Positions 19,366 to 28,971 of a stretch of DNA of 64,000 nucleotides are shown here, piece after piece (the first letter of the stretch is position 1; each line of letters starts with the position of its first letter). Below the pieces are notes generated by a model that saw only the letters and a list, made by a program, of their open reading frames with translations, was not told the DNA's origin and made no database searches. Both the position numbers and the translations under genes were made by a program. Location of the stretch: NCBI GenBank assembly GCA_027452145.1, contig DAIDHB010000501.1, forward strand, positions 1-64,000, in the 5' to 3' direction. Source of the DNA: Planctomycetales bacterium. GTDB taxonomy: Bacteria > Planctomycetota > Planctomycetia > Isosphaerales > Isosphaeraceae.

Positions 19366-19640
19366 ATACCCCAGCATAGCCCGACGGCCATGCCTACCCA
19401 CCCCCAGCCCTGCTGGTAGATGCAAAGGGGTGCCACCGAGGCGTTAGCCGCGAGGATCGAGACCCCGAAGCCGATCGCCGCTCGCCTGGCTCGGCCGCGG
19501 ACCGCGGCCCAGCAGCCGACGGCCAGCGCCAGACTCCCCAGGCCGATGCCGAGAAGCCGACGCTGAGGCGCGTGGAGGAGCCAGAGGAGGACGGCCGCGA
19601 AGGCCACAACCGCCATGAGCCGCCGGATCGTGAACCGCAT
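19366..19640 (-). pseudogene. Truncated duplicate of the membrane protein gene at 7501-8205
   Basis: From the ATG at 19640 the first ~85-90 codons are nearly the same as those of the gene at 8205-7501 (MRFTIRRL, then [10 protein letters not shown], then YQQGWGW). Similarity stops around 19366, where the IS256 upstream region begins, and the frame then runs into unrelated sequence. The missing part includes the remaining membrane segments and the soluble tail. The insertion or an associated deletion destroyed this copy. Confidence 0.8.
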
Positions 19641-19659
19641 GCGGGGCCCTCGCTCCTCG

Positions 19660-20439
19660 CTATTCTCCCCTGAACCGGGGCGGGCGCTTCTCCAAAAACG
19701 AACGAATCCCCTCGCGATAATCCTGGCTGTCGTAGATCCGACTGCGCAGGCCCTGGAGCCGCTCGAACGTCTCGGCGCTCAGGGGACGGGAAGCCGCAAG
19801 CGTCCCCAGCTCGTCCTTGATCAGGGCGATGCACATCGGCGACATCTCGGCGATCGTCGCGGCGAGCTGGAGCGCCGTCGCCTCGAGGTCCTCACCGGGG
19901 ACGATCTGATTGATCATCCCGTGGTAAAGGATTCGTTCCACCGGGATCGGACGGGCCGTGAAGAGCATTTCCTTCAGGAGCGGGGGCTCGATCGCGTTCA
20001 TCAGGTTCAGGAAGCCCGCCGTGTTGTACGGCACGCCCAGTTTCGCCGGCGTCAGGGCGAAGGTAACCTCGGGGGTCGCGACGAGCAAGTCGCAGGTGAG
20101 CGCCAGTTCGCAGGCCCCGCCCCACACGGTCCCCTCGATCATGGCGATGACCGGCACGGGCATCGTCGCGATGGCGCGCACCGCGCGGCGGAGGGGGTCG
20201 TCGTATCCCAGGGGATCGCGGCCGGAGGTCGGCAGCTCGGTCGCGTCGTGCCCGGCCGACCAGACCTTCACGCCCGACTGGGCGCGCAGGATGACCGACC
20301 GCACCTGGCGCTCGGTCATCTCGTCGAGGGCCGCGATCAGCTCCTCGATCAGCGCCCGGCTGAGCGCATTGCGCTTGGCGTCGTTGTTCAGCGTGATGAT
20401 CCCGGTCTGTCCGTCGATTCGCTTGAGCACGAGCGCCAA
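19660..20439 (-). CDS. scpB: Methylmalonyl-CoA decarboxylase (crotonase superfamily)
   Basis: The protein resembles E. coli YgfG/ScpB closely through its length, including SAGHDATELPTSGRDPLGYD (E. coli has SAGHD and GGRDPLSYDDPLR), VEGSVWGG-like IEGTVWGGACELA for the oxyanion hole, and LGVPYNTAG. It converts methylmalonyl-CoA to propionyl-CoA and CO2. I chose a TTG start at 20439 because AAGGAG lies six bases upstream and the resulting 259 residues match the E. coli length (about 261). A GTG at 20481 would add 14 residues. It is the last gene behind the split mutase, so the pathway succinyl-CoA to propionyl-CoA is encoded together. Confidence 0.85.
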   Translation of the reverse strand: MALVLKRIDGQTGIITLNNDAKRNALSRALIEELIAALDEMTERQVRSVILRAQSGVKVWSAGHDATELPTSGRDPLGYDDPLRRAVRAIATMPVPVIAMIEGTVWGGACELALTCDLLVATPEVTFALTPAKLGVPYNTAGFLNLMNAIEPPLLKEMLFTARPIPVERILYHGMINQIVPGEDLEATALQLAATIAEMSPMCIALIKDELGTLAASRPLSAETFERLQGLRSRIYDSQDYREGIRSFLEKRPPRFRGE

Positions 20440-20538
20440 TGGAAGCTCCTTCTCGCCGGTTCGCCAAGCCCAGCGGCCCACGCATGATGACCCGGCGACT
20501 CACGTCGCCGGTTCGCCAGGAGGGACCACCCCCCTGCC

Positions 20539-22209
20539 CTACAGCTCCGCACTTTCACGATACTCGCCGAACACCTCGCGAAGCACGCCGCAGATCTCGC
20601 CGATGGAGGCGCCGGCCCTCACGGTGTCGAGGATCGGCGGCATCAGGTTGCGCCGCTCGTCACCGGCGGCGAGGCGCAGGGACTCGAGCGACCGGCGGAC
20701 CAGGTCGCCGTCACGACGGGCCTTGAACCGCGCCAGGCGATCGAGCTCGCGCTGCCTGACGTCCTCGGCGACCTCGAACAGATCCATCCGCGCCGGCTGG
20801 TCGTCGGTAAACGCGTTCAACCCGACCACGATCCGCTCCTTGCGCTCGACCTGATGGCTCCAGCGGTCGGCGGCCTCGTCGATCTGGCGGCGGACGAAGC
20901 CGGACTCGATCGCAGCGACCATCCCGCCCATCTCGTCGATCCGGCGGATCAATCGCTCGGCCTCGGCCTCGATGGCGTCGGTCAGGTGCTCGACGTGAAA
21001 GCTTCCGCCGAGCGGATCGACCGTGTCGGCCACCCCGGTCTCGTGCGCGAGGACCTGCTGGGTCCGGATCGCCAGGCGGACCGATTCCTCGGCCGGGAGA
21101 CACAGCGCCTCGTCCTTGCTATTGGTATGCAGGCTCTGCGTGCCGCCCAGCACCGCGGCCAGCGCCTGGAGGGCCACCCGCACGACGTTATTATCCGGCT
21201 GCTGCGCGGTGAGCGTCACGCCGCTGGTCTGGGTGTGGAACCGCAGCATCGAGCTCTCGGGCAACGCCGCGCCGAACCGCTCCTTCATGATCCGGGCATA
21301 GAGCCGCCGCCCGGCGCGGAACTTGGCGATCTCTTCGAAGAAATCCGCATGCGCCGCGAAGAAGAACGCCAGCCGGGGCGCGAACTCGTCGATGTGCAGA
21401 CCGGCCCGAAGCGCCGTCTCGATGTAGCAGATCGCATCGGCCAGCGTGAACGCCAGTTCGTGGACGGCCGTAGCGCCGGCCTCGCGGATGTGATACCCGC
21501 TGATCGAGATCGTGTTCCAGTGCGGGAGGTGCTCGCGGCAATACTCGAAGGTGTTCTCAATCAGGCGCAGGCTCGGCCGGGGCGGGAAGATGTACGTGCC
21601 TCGCGCGACGTACTCCTTGAGGATATCGTTCTGGATCGTCCCCCGGAGCACGGCCGGGTCGATCCCACGCTTCTCGGCGACGGCGACGTACATCGCGAGC
21701 AGGATGGCCGCCGGCGCGTTGATGGTCATCGACGTCGAGACCCGGTCGAGGGGGATCCCCTCGAAGAGCGCCTCCATGTCCGCCACGGTGTCGATGGCGA
21801 CGCCCACCCGGCCGACCTCGGCGAGGCTCGAGGGATCGTCCGAATCGAGGCCGAGCTGCGTCGGCAGGTCGAAGGCCACGCTCAGGCCGGTCGAGCCCTG
21901 CGAGAGCAGGTAGCGATAGCGCCTGTTGGAGTCCTCGGCGGTCGAGTAGCCGGCGTATTCGCGCATCGTCCAGAGCCGGCTGCGATACATCGTCGGATGC
22001 ACGCCGCGGGTGAACGGGTAGCCGCCGGGAAACCCGAGCTTCTCCTCGTAGCGCGAGAGCAGCTCGGCGTCCGGCAGGTAGAGCCGATCGACAGGGATGC
22101 CGGAGCCGGTCGCGAACGGGTCGGCCCGCTCGGGATGATGCGCGACGGCCTCTGCCAGGGTCGTGCGGGACCACTCGTCCGCCGCCTCGCGGATCTCCTC
22201 GGGGATCAT
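20539..22209 (-). CDS. Methylmalonyl-CoA mutase, large (substrate-binding) subunit
   Basis: This 556-residue protein is the TIM-barrel part of an acyl-CoA mutase. It has [20 protein letters not shown] near residue 75, [20 protein letters not shown], and the C-terminal [19 protein letters not shown]. It lacks the cobalamin-binding domain, which is encoded by the preceding gene. The RGVHPTMY and QSLHTN residues contact the CoA ester in known mutases. It isomerises succinyl-CoA and methylmalonyl-CoA (or an isobutyryl-CoA-type pair; the small-subunit layout also fits those). The start overlaps the stop of the B12-subunit gene by 4 nt (ATGA), indicating translational coupling. Confidence 0.9.
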   Translation of the reverse strand: MIPEEIREAADEWSRTTLAEAVAHHPERADPFATGSGIPVDRLYLPDAELLSRYEEKLGFPGGYPFTRGVHPTMYRSRLWTMREYAGYSTAEDSNRRYRYLLSQGSTGLSVAFDLPTQLGLDSDDPSSLAEVGRVGVAIDTVADMEALFEGIPLDRVSTSMTINAPAAILLAMYVAVAEKRGIDPAVLRGTIQNDILKEYVARGTYIFPPRPSLRLIENTFEYCREHLPHWNTISISGYHIREAGATAVHELAFTLADAICYIETALRAGLHIDEFAPRLAFFFAAHADFFEEIAKFRAGRRLYARIMKERFGAALPESSMLRFHTQTSGVTLTAQQPDNNVVRVALQALAAVLGGTQSLHTNSKDEALCLPAEESVRLAIRTQQVLAHETGVADTVDPLGGSFHVEHLTDAIEAEAERLIRRIDEMGGMVAAIESGFVRRQIDEAADRWSHQVERKERIVVGLNAFTDDQPARMDLFEVAEDVRQRELDRLARFKARRDGDLVRRSLESLRLAAGDERRNLMPPILDTVRAGASIGEICGVLREVFGEYRESAEL

Positions 22210-22640
22210 CGGACCGCCGCCTCCTGGAGTGATTGCGATGATGATGATCGGAGGCCGACGAGCTTCTCGACGGCGGCGAGGATCGACTCGGCCGAGGCGC
22301 CCGGCGTGAAGATTGCGCGCACGCCGATCGACTTCAGGTAGGCGAAGTCACCCTCCGGGATCGTCCCGCCGCCGAAGACGACGATGTCGCCGGCCCCGCG
22401 TGCTTTCAGCCGATCGATCACCTGCTTGAACAATTCGCGGTGGGCGCCGCTGAGCACGCTGAGCCCGACGGCATCGAAGCCGCCCTCGATGGCGGCCTCA
22501 GCGACCTGATCGGGGCTCCGACGAATCCCGGTGTAGGCGACGTCGTATCCGGCATCGCGCAGCAGCCGGGCGACGTAGCGTGCCCCGCGATCGTGGCCGT
22601 CGAGGCCCGGCTTGGCGATCAGGATGCGAGCCCTGGACAT
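22206..22640 (-). CDS. Methylmalonyl-CoA mutase, cobalamin-binding small subunit
   Basis: The 144-residue protein is a free-standing B12-binding domain. It carries the DxHxxG motif as DGHDRG at residues 14-19, so His16 is the lower cobalt ligand, then GLSVLSGAH and FGGGTIP for the nucleotide tail. A GAGGAG site precedes the ATG at 22640. The last four bases overlap the large subunit start. Free B12 subunits are typical of isobutyryl-CoA-mutase-like and some archaeal or planctomycete mutases. The following decarboxylase gene favours methylmalonyl-CoA as the product. Confidence 0.9.
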   Translation of the reverse strand: MSRARILIAKPGLDGHDRGARYVARLLRDAGYDVAYTGIRRSPDQVAEAAIEGGFDAVGLSVLSGAHRELFKQVIDRLKARGAGDIVVFGGGTIPEGDFAYLKSIGVRAIFTPGASAESILAAVEKLVGLRSSSSQSLQEAAVR

Positions 22641-22685
22641 TCCTGTTCTCCTCTTGCATGGCCGCCGTGGTGGTCATACAGGAAC

Positions 22686-22790
22686 CCGCTGATGCGGTCC
22701 GGTTCCTGGGAGGGCGAGGCTCCGTCCGAGCCTCCCCCCGCGGCCCGGACGGAGCCTCGCCCTCCCGGATCAACCGGGAAGCATCAGCGG
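22686..22790. repeat. Long compound hairpin between ppsA and the mutase genes
   Basis: Inner arms of 21 perfectly complementary bases lie at 22708-22728 (GGGAGGGCGAGGCTCCGTCC plus G) and 22746-22766. Outer arms CCGCTGATGC (22686-22695) and GCATCAGCGG (22781-22790) extend the stem, with CCGGTT and AACCGG between. No T-run follows on either strand. The GC-rich arms and position suggest a dispersed hairpin element or an RNA processing or termination site between ppsA and the downstream genes. Confidence 0.8.
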
Positions 22791-22799
22791 GCTCGCGAA

Positions 22800-25217
22800 T
22801 CAGGCGCCGGCCTTCCCGGATTCGAGCTCGAGCACGCTCATGGTGGTCCGGAGCACGGCGTCGGGGTTCAGCGAGATGCTATCGATCCCCTGCTCCACGA
22901 GGAAGCGGGCGAACTCGGGATAATCGCTGGGCGCCTGGCCGCAGATGCCGATCTTGCGCCCGCGGGCCCGGGCGGCGCGGATGACGCTGGCGATCATCGT
23001 CTTCACCGCCTCGTTGCGCTCGTCGAAGATATGGGCCACGATCTCCGAGTCACGGTCGACGCCCAGGATGAGCTGCGTGAGGTCGTTGGACCCGATCGAG
23101 AAGCCGTCGAAGACCTCGGCGAACTGATCCGCCAGGATCACGTTGCTGGGGATCTCGCACATGACGTAGACCTCCAGCCCGCGCTCGCCCTTCTTGAGCC
23201 CGTGCTTCTCCATCTCGGCGAGCACGCGGCGGCCCTCCTCGACGGTCCGGCAGAACGGGACCATCAGCTTGACGTTGGTCAGGCCCATCTCGTCCCGCAC
23301 CTTCTTCATGGCGCGGCATTCGAGGGCGAAGCCGTCGCGGTAGCGGGGGTCGTAATAGCGCGAGGCGCCGCGGAAGCCCAGCATGGGGTTCTCCTCGGTC
23401 GGCTCGTACCGGCGCCCGCCAACGAGATTGGCGTACTCGTTGGTCTTGAAGTCGCTCAGGCGGACGATGACGTCCCTGGGATAGAACGCCGCGCCGATCA
23501 TGGCGACGCCCTGGGCGAGCTTATCCACGAAGAAGCTGGGCTTGTCGGCGTAGCCTGCGGTCAGGCGATCGATCTCGGCCTTCGCGGCCGGGTCGTCCAG
23601 CCGGTCGTAATCGATCAGGGCCATCGGGTGGATCTTGATGTAGGTCGAGATGATGAATTCCTCGCGGGCGAGGCCGACGCCGTCGTTGGGCAGGGCCGAG
23701 AGCCGGAACGCCTCCTCGGGGTTGCCGACGTTCATCATGATCTTCGTCCTGGGCCGGCGGAGTTCCCGGAGGTCCTGGCGCTGGACGTCGAAATCGAGCA
23801 GACCGTCGTAGACGAAGCCGGTATCCCCCTCGGCGTCGGACACGGTGATCGGCTGCCCGTCGCGGATCACCTCGGTCCCACGCTCGGTGCCGACGACGGC
23901 CGGCAGGCCGAGCTCTCGGCTGACGATGGCCGCGTGGCAGGTCCGCCCGCCGCGGTTGGTGACGATGGCCGCGGCCTTCTTCATCGTCGGCTCCCAGTCG
24001 GGATCGGTCTTGTCGGTGACGAGCACCTCGCCGTCGCGGAACTGGTGGAGGTCCTGGACCTGCTTGATGACGCGCGCCGGCCCGCGCCCGATCTTCTCGC
24101 CCACGCTCCGGCCCGAGACCAGGACGGGCCCTCGGGCCTTCAGCCGGTAGACCTCGATCGCATCGGCGCGCTTCTGCGACTGGACCGTCTCGGGCCGGGC
24201 CTGAACAATGAACAGCTCGCCGGTGCGGCCATCCTTCGCCCATTCCATGTCCATCGGGGTCGGCCGGCCGCGACGGGTGCTGTAATGTTCCTCGATCACG
24301 CAGGCCCAGCGGGCCAGCGCAAGGATGTCGTCGTCGTCGATGGCGAAGCGGTCGCGGTCCTCGGGTGGCACCGGGACGTTCCGGGTCATCCGTCCCCCGC
24401 CGACGTCGTAGATCAACTTGAATTCCTTGGTGCCCAGCATCTTCTGGAGGATGGGGCGGAATCCCTGCTGGAGCGTCGGCTTGAAGACGTAGAACTCGTC
24501 GGGATTGACCGAGCCCTGCACGACGTTCTCGCCCAGGCCGTACGAAGCGTTGATCAGCACGGCGTCGCGGAACCCGGTCTCGGTATCGATCGAGAACATC
24601 ACCCCCGAGGACGCCAGGTCCGAGCGGACCATGCGCTGGACGCCAACGGAGAGGCCGACCTTGAAGTGATCGAAGCCCTTGTCCACCCGGTACGAGATCG
24701 CGCGATCGGTGTAGAGCGAGGCGAAGCAACGCTTGCAGGTCTCGAGCAGGGCCTGGCTTCCCTGGACGTTGAGATAGGTCTCCTGCTGGCCGGCGAAGCT
24801 GGCGTCGGGCAGGTCCTCGGCGGTGGCGCTGCTGCGCACGGCCACGTCGAGCGGCGCGGTGCCGCCGGCCGACAGCCGCTCGTAGGCAGCGACGATGGCC
24901 TGCTCCAGCTCGGCGGGCAGGTCGGCTTCCAGGATCGCCCCGCGGGCCCGGCGGCCCCTCTTGCCGAGGTCCTCCACGTCGCGGGTGTCCAGCCCGTCGA
25001 GGATCTCGCGGAGCCGGCGATCGAGGCCCGAGCGGCCGAGGAATTCCCAGTAGGCGTCGGCCGTGACGGCGAAGCCGTCGGGGACACGCACGCCGCGCGG
25101 GCTCAACGTGCGGAACATCTCACCGAGCGAGGCGTTCTTGCCGCCGACCGAGGCGATGTCGTCGATCCCGATCTCGGCGAACGGGCGGATGTACACGGTC
25201 GCATTCGGGCCCTTCAT
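22800..25217 (-). CDS. ppsA: Phosphoenolpyruvate synthase (pyruvate, water dikinase)
   Basis: The enzyme converts pyruvate, ATP and water to phosphoenolpyruvate, AMP and phosphate. It has the ATP-grasp N-terminal domain (GGKNASLGEM near residue 25, then VAVRSSATAEDLPDASFAGQ), the mobile phosphohistidine domain (GGRTCHAAIVSREL; His near residue 424), and the C-terminal PEP/pyruvate barrel (FSIGSNDLTQL, GICGQAPSD). The 805-residue length is normal. I chose the ATG at 25217 with AGGAG ten bases upstream. An ATG nine bases earlier lies too close to that site. It leads the mutase/decarboxylase module. A promoter and an RNA-like leader lie at 25445-25321. Confidence 0.93.
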   Translation of the reverse strand: MKGPNATVYIRPFAEIGIDDIASVGGKNASLGEMFRTLSPRGVRVPDGFAVTADAYWEFLGRSGLDRRLREILDGLDTRDVEDLGKRGRRARGAILEADLPAELEQAIVAAYERLSAGGTAPLDVAVRSSATAEDLPDASFAGQQETYLNVQGSQALLETCKRCFASLYTDRAISYRVDKGFDHFKVGLSVGVQRMVRSDLASSGVMFSIDTETGFRDAVLINASYGLGENVVQGSVNPDEFYVFKPTLQQGFRPILQKMLGTKEFKLIYDVGGGRMTRNVPVPPEDRDRFAIDDDDILALARWACVIEEHYSTRRGRPTPMDMEWAKDGRTGELFIVQARPETVQSQKRADAIEVYRLKARGPVLVSGRSVGEKIGRGPARVIKQVQDLHQFRDGEVLVTDKTDPDWEPTMKKAAAIVTNRGGRTCHAAIVSRELGLPAVVGTERGTEVIRDGQPITVSDAEGDTGFVYDGLLDFDVQRQDLRELRRPRTKIMMNVGNPEEAFRLSALPNDGVGLAREEFIISTYIKIHPMALIDYDRLDDPAAKAEIDRLTAGYADKPSFFVDKLAQGVAMIGAAFYPRDVIVRLSDFKTNEYANLVGGRRYEPTEENPMLGFRGASRYYDPRYRDGFALECRAMKKVRDEMGLTNVKLMVPFCRTVEEGRRVLAEMEKHGLKKGERGLEVYVMCEIPSNVILADQFAEVFDGFSIGSNDLTQLILGVDRDSEIVAHIFDERNEAVKTMIASVIRAARARGRKIGICGQAPSDYPEFARFLVEQGIDSISLNPDAVLRTTMSVLELESGKAGA

Positions 25218-25320
25218 GATGAGCATTCTCCTGGCTCGGTTCGGGAAGTCGCCATCGTCGTCGTTCGCCGCATCGCCCCGACCGTCATGATCGGACTGCC
25301 CGAGCACCCATCGATCCGCC

Positions 25321-25445
25321 AAAAGAAAAGGCCCCTTCCACGCGACGGAAGGGTCGCATGGCGGGGCCTCACTCGAGCCGGCAGGTATCGCCCATCGTGA
25401 GCGAACCGAGGATTTCAGAATACCGGGATTTTACCTCGGTGTTAA
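25321..25445 (-). ncRNA. Structured leader/small RNA cassette, copy 1 (upstream of ppsA)
   Basis: Read on the minus strand: a -35-like TTAACA (25445-25440), 17 nt, and a -10-like TATTCT (25422-25417). After 14 nt comes GCTCACGATGGGCG (25402-25389), the motif shared by all copies. Near the end is a GC-rich hairpin (GGCCCC and GGGGCC outer arms; CCTTCC and GGAAGG inner arms), followed by the T-rich TTTTCTTTT at 25329-25321. The ppsA start is 103 nt further on. The order and spacing agree with the three plus-strand copies. Confidence 0.6.
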
Positions 25446-25565
25446 GCCTCCACCGAAAAACATCGACCTTTGATGAGGCGTCGCGCACCTCCGCGATGGA
25501 GATCGCGCGGGGCTCGCGCGGCCGGGAGATCGCCGGGCGGGAGGCGCCGACAGGCCGCCGACCCC

Positions 25566-25680
25566 TTGTATTCGCGCGGAGAGTGCCTATGCTTGAGGGA
25601 GATCGCGTCGCTCGAGATGGGCAATGCGATCGCGGCCGGGGCGGCCCCACCGTGCATTCGAGGCATGGCTGGGGTTTTTT
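25566..25680 (+). ncRNA. Structured leader/small RNA cassette, copy 2 (upstream of ftsH)
   Basis: TTGTAT (25566-25571), 16 nt, TATGCT (25588-25593). GCTCGAGATGGGCA begins at 25610. A small hairpin GGCC-GGGGC-GGCC lies at 25634-25646. The terminator-like hairpin has arms CCCCACCGTGC and GCATGGCTGGGG with a bulged base, followed by TTTTTT at 25675-25680. The FtsH start is 47 nt downstream, so this could be an attenuator in its leader or an independent short RNA. Confidence 0.6.
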
Positions 25681-25727
25681 CATGCGCCCTGGGCGGGGCG
25701 GTGTCCACCGGAACCGGGGCAATCGCG

Positions 25728-27713
25728 ATGGCCGAACCGAAGAAGCCGACCTCGAAGGACGAGCCCGGGGACGCATCACCGCCGGCGATCCGACCGATGC
25801 TGTTCTGGTATCTCGTGACGATCCTGCTCATCCTGTGGATCTGGCAGGACGCCTTCCGCCAGGTGGCGATGCGGACGATCCCCTACAGCGAGTTCAAGGC
25901 CCGGCTGGCGAAGGGCGAGGTCTCGGACTGCACCGTGGAGCAGGACGAGATCACCGGAAAGATCACGCCGAAGGCCGCGTCGGGCGCGGCGAAGGCCGAA
26001 GTGGCGAAGGCCGGCGAGGCTTTTGGCTTCCGCACGGTACGGGTCGAGGATCCCCAGCTCGTCGCGGACATGGAGAAGGCGGGAGCGGCCTTCAGCGGGG
26101 TGCGGCCGGGCGTGCTGTCGCAGCTCATCTGGGCGTGGCTGCTGCCGATCGGCATGATTGCGCTGCTCTGGTGGGCGATGTCGCGCCGGCTCGGCACCGC
26201 GGGCGAGTCCGTCCTCAGCTTCGGCCGAAGCCGGGCGCGGTTGATCGCCGAAAAGTCGACCGGCGTCACCTTCGACGACGTGGCCGGCTGCGACGAGGCC
26301 AAGACCGAACTGGTCGAGATCGTCGACTTCCTGCGCGATTCGGACCGATACCGCGCGCTGGGGGCGAAGATCCCCAAGGGGGTGCTCTTGCTCGGGCCGC
26401 CCGGGACGGGGAAGACGCTGCTGGCCCGCGCGATCGCGGGCGAGGCGCGGGTGCCGTTCTTCTCGCTGAGCGGCAGCGAGTTCGTCGAGATGTTCGTCGG
26501 GGTCGGGGCGGCCCGGGTGCGCGACCTGTTCCAGCAGGCCAAGGCCCAGGCTCCGTGCCTCGTCTTCATCGACGAGCTGGACGCGATCGGCGGCCAGCGC
26601 GGCATCCACATGAGCACCGTCAGCGACGAGCGCGAACAGACTCTCAACCAACTGCTCGTCGAGATGGACGGATTCGAGCCGAATTCGGGCGTGATCCTGC
26701 TGGCCGCAACCAACCGCCCCGAGGTGCTTGACCGCGCCCTGCTGCGCCCCGGGCGATTCGACCGCCAGGTTGTGATCGACTCGCCTGACCTGGACGGGCG
26801 CGAGGCGATCCTGAAAATCCACGCGCGGGACAAGCCGCTGGCGGCCGATGTCGACCTCCGGCGAATTGCCCGGTCGACCCCCGGGTTCTCGGGTGCCGAC
26901 CTGGCGAATGCGATGAACGAGGCCGCGCTGCTGGCCGCCCGCCGCTACTCGGCGGCGATTACCCAGAGGGACATCGAGGACGCCGTGGAGAAGGTGGTCG
27001 CCGGCCCCGAGCGCAAGAGCCGGAGGCTCGTGGAGAAGGAACGGACCCGCGTCGCCTACCATGAAGTCGGCCACGCGCTGGTGGCCGCCCACTGCGAGCA
27101 CGCCGACCCGGTGCGGAAGATCAGCATCATCCCGAGGGGCCGCGCGGCCCTGGGATACACGCTCCAGCTCCCGGCGGGCGACCAGTTCCTGCTGAGCCGC
27201 TCGGACCTCGTCGACCGCATCCGCGGCCTGCTGGGCGGCCGGGCGGCCGAGGAGCTGGTCTTCGGCGAGGTGACCACCGGCGCGGAGAACGACCTCGAGC
27301 ATGCGACGGCGCTGGCACGACAGATGGTCGGCCTCTACGGGATGAGCGATTCGATCGGCCTCGTCCATGTCGGCCTGAGGCCGGGCCCCTTCATGCCCAC
27401 AGCGCAGGACGGTGCGATCCAGCGCGATTGCAGCGAGCAGACGGCTCGCGAGATCGACGAGGAGGTCAAGGCGATGCTGGCCGACGCCTACCAGTCGGCC
27501 CGGCGGATCCTCGAATCGCACCGCCAGCAGCTCGATCGCATCGCCGGGGAGCTCCTGCGGCGGGAGACGCTCGACGAGCCGGCCTTTCGCGCGCTGCTGG
27601 ACGGCCATCCGCTGGCGGAGCCGACCGCGGAGACCGCCGCGCCGTCGGCCTCCTCCAATGGGGTCCCGCTCGATCGTTCTCCTGGGTCTGTCCTGATTCC
27701 AGAGACCTCTTGA
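25728..27713 (+). CDS. ftsH: ATP-dependent zinc metalloprotease FtsH
   Basis: This membrane-bound AAA protease degrades damaged and regulatory proteins. From the ATG at 25728 the 661-residue protein has a membrane segment near residues 28-46, a periplasmic-type region, and a second segment near 133-153. Walker A is GPPGTGKT near 224 and Walker [11 protein letters not shown] near 279, with a second region of homology [20 protein letters not shown]. The zinc site is HEVGH near 445, with the third ligand in the ENDLEHAT region. HEVGH replaces the commoner HEAGH, a conservative change. It is divergent from ppsA, and both are preceded by the same type of RNA-like cassette. Confidence 0.95.
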   Translation: MAEPKKPTSKDEPGDASPPAIRPMLFWYLVTILLILWIWQDAFRQVAMRTIPYSEFKARLAKGEVSDCTVEQDEITGKITPKAASGAAKAEVAKAGEAFGFRTVRVEDPQLVADMEKAGAAFSGVRPGVLSQLIWAWLLPIGMIALLWWAMSRRLGTAGESVLSFGRSRARLIAEKSTGVTFDDVAGCDEAKTELVEIVDFLRDSDRYRALGAKIPKGVLLLGPPGTGKTLLARAIAGEARVPFFSLSGSEFVEMFVGVGAARVRDLFQQAKAQAPCLVFIDELDAIGGQRGIHMSTVSDEREQTLNQLLVEMDGFEPNSGVILLAATNRPEVLDRALLRPGRFDRQVVIDSPDLDGREAILKIHARDKPLAADVDLRRIARSTPGFSGADLANAMNEAALLAARRYSAAITQRDIEDAVEKVVAGPERKSRRLVEKERTRVAYHEVGHALVAAHCEHADPVRKISIIPRGRAALGYTLQLPAGDQFLLSRSDLVDRIRGLLGGRAAEELVFGEVTTGAENDLEHATALARQMVGLYGMSDSIGLVHVGLRPGPFMPTAQDGAIQRDCSEQTAREIDEEVKAMLADAYQSARRILESHRQQLDRIAGELLRRETLDEPAFRALLDGHPLAEPTAETAAPSASSNGVPLDRSPGSVLIPETS

Positions 27714-27822
27714 CATAAGGTTTCGACCGCGATAATCTCGGGTCAGTTGATCGCTCACGCTGGGCATCGACACGATCGGCTGCGACAGCCCCCTCATGCG
27801 GAATCGCGTGGGAGGGTTTTTT
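27710..27822 (+). ncRNA. Structured leader/small RNA cassette, copy 3 (between ftsH and hsp20)
   Basis: TTGACA (27710-27715) overlaps the FtsH stop codon; after 17 nt comes TAATCT (27733-27738). GCTCACGCTGGGCA begins at 27753. A small hairpin GGCT-GCGAC-AGCC lies at 27778-27790, with a compensatory C-G to T-A change relative to copies 2 and 4. The terminal hairpin has arms CCCTCATGC and GCGT-GG-GAGGG, followed by TTTTTT (27817-27822). The next certain gene start is 420 nt away, which favours an independent RNA. Confidence 0.6.
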
Positions 27823-27949
27823 GTTGCGCCCCCTTCTGAAGATCGGATACCCGGGCTCCTGCTTCCCGGCATGAGCCCGGCCCCGCGGTGACGACCGCCG
27901 CACGTCTGGGTCCGGGGGAAGACTCCCTCGGCTCCCCGGAGACCGCGGT

Positions 27950-28180
27950 ATGTCCCTGCTCCATGAGCGATGCCCCGCGACCCGGCTGCACATCCTCCAG
28001 CCGGCCTATGATCCGATCTTCGAGCTCTGCCGCCGGGCGGCTGAAGCCGCGGCCTCCGACCGGATCGCTCGCCGGGGCGGCGGGCTCGTTCGACGATGCG
28101 CCTCGTGTGCCGGCTCCCGGCCATCCGGCGGAGTCGACGCGTCCCCCGTGCCTTTGACCAGGACTGCCGCGCATCCCTGA
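27950..28180 (+). CDS. Possible small protein, unknown
   Basis: A 76-residue frame with a GGAG eight bases before the ATG and high GC at third positions in its first half. It includes HILQPAYDPIFELCRRAAEA, which looks like an amphipathic helix; the second half is low-complexity. I recognise no family. It fills part of the unusually long space between the RNA-like cassette and the HSP20 gene. It may be a chance frame. Confidence 0.25.
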   Translation: MSLLHERCPATRLHILQPAYDPIFELCRRAAEAAASDRIARRGGGLVRRCASCAGSRPSGGVDASPVPLTRTAAHP

Positions 28181-28242
28181 AACCCCGGAATCCCGCGTTT
28201 CGTGGACTGTGTTCGATTCACCAGTCGAGAAGGGAGAATACG

Positions 28243-28824
28243 ATGACGGAGCTCAAGGAAGCCCCGAAGGCGAAGGCCGGCAACGGCCCCGCGACCCGGA
28301 AGGAAACGGCCCCCCCGGCGCCGGCGGGCGCCGCGGCGATGGGCCCGGTCGCGGTCATGCGGCGGTTCGCCCGCGAGATGGACCGCCTGTTCGAGGACTT
28401 CGGTCTCGAGTCGGGCCTGCACTTCCCCCGGTTCCTTAGCCGGGGGCACGAGCTGCTCCGGCGGGAGACCGGTCTCGTCCCGGCCGAGTGGTCGCCTCGG
28501 ATCGACGTTCAGCGGCGCGACGGCCACTTCGTGGTCCGGGCCGACCTGCCCGGCATGAAGAAGGAGGACATCAAGGTCGAGGTCACCGCCGACCAGGTGA
28601 CGATCCAGGGCGAGCGGAAGCAGCAGCAGAAGGAGGAGCATGAGGGTTATCGCTACAGCGAATGCTCCTACGGCTCGTTCTATCGCGCCATCCCGCTGCC
28701 CGAGGGCACGGAGACCGCGAAGGCGTCCGCCGAGTTCCACGACGGCGTCCTGGAAGTCACCGTGCCGGCGCCGGCCCAGCCCGAGGCGAAGAGCAGGCGT
28801 CTCGAGATCCGCGACGCCAGGTAG
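28243..28824 (+). CDS. Small heat shock protein (HSP20/alpha-crystallin family)
   Basis: The 193-residue ATP-independent chaperone binds unfolding proteins. An AAGGGAG site precedes the ATG at 28243. The first ~80 residues are a variable N-terminus (Ala/Pro-rich, then MRRFAREMDRLFEDFGLESG). The alpha-crystallin domain spans about 83-190, with DLPGMKKEDIKVEV, GERKQ, YGSFYRAIPLPEG and DGVLEVTVP. It is followed by BON-domain and coiled-coil genes on the same strand, consistent with an envelope or general stress cluster. Confidence 0.93.
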   Translation: MTELKEAPKAKAGNGPATRKETAPPAPAGAAAMGPVAVMRRFAREMDRLFEDFGLESGLHFPRFLSRGHELLRRETGLVPAEWSPRIDVQRRDGHFVVRADLPGMKKEDIKVEVTADQVTIQGERKQQQKEEHEGYRYSECSYGSFYRAIPLPEGTETAKASAEFHDGVLEVTVPAPAQPEAKSRRLEIRDAR

Positions 28825-28971
28825 CCTCGCGGCCCCCCGCCAGTCCCGCCGCCCGGTCGACGCCGGCCGCGGCGGGGGACCGGCGGGGCCCCGATGTCCC
28901 ACGATCGCGGAACCGATCCGCGGTCGCCGTGAGCTCTGAGCGTCTGCCCCGGAAGGGGACTCGCCGCATTC

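Noticed and set aside
25470-25727. N-terminal extension of FtsH to 25470
   Set aside because: The extension would translate the promoter and the RNA-like cassette; the family N-terminus begins near the ATG at 25728.
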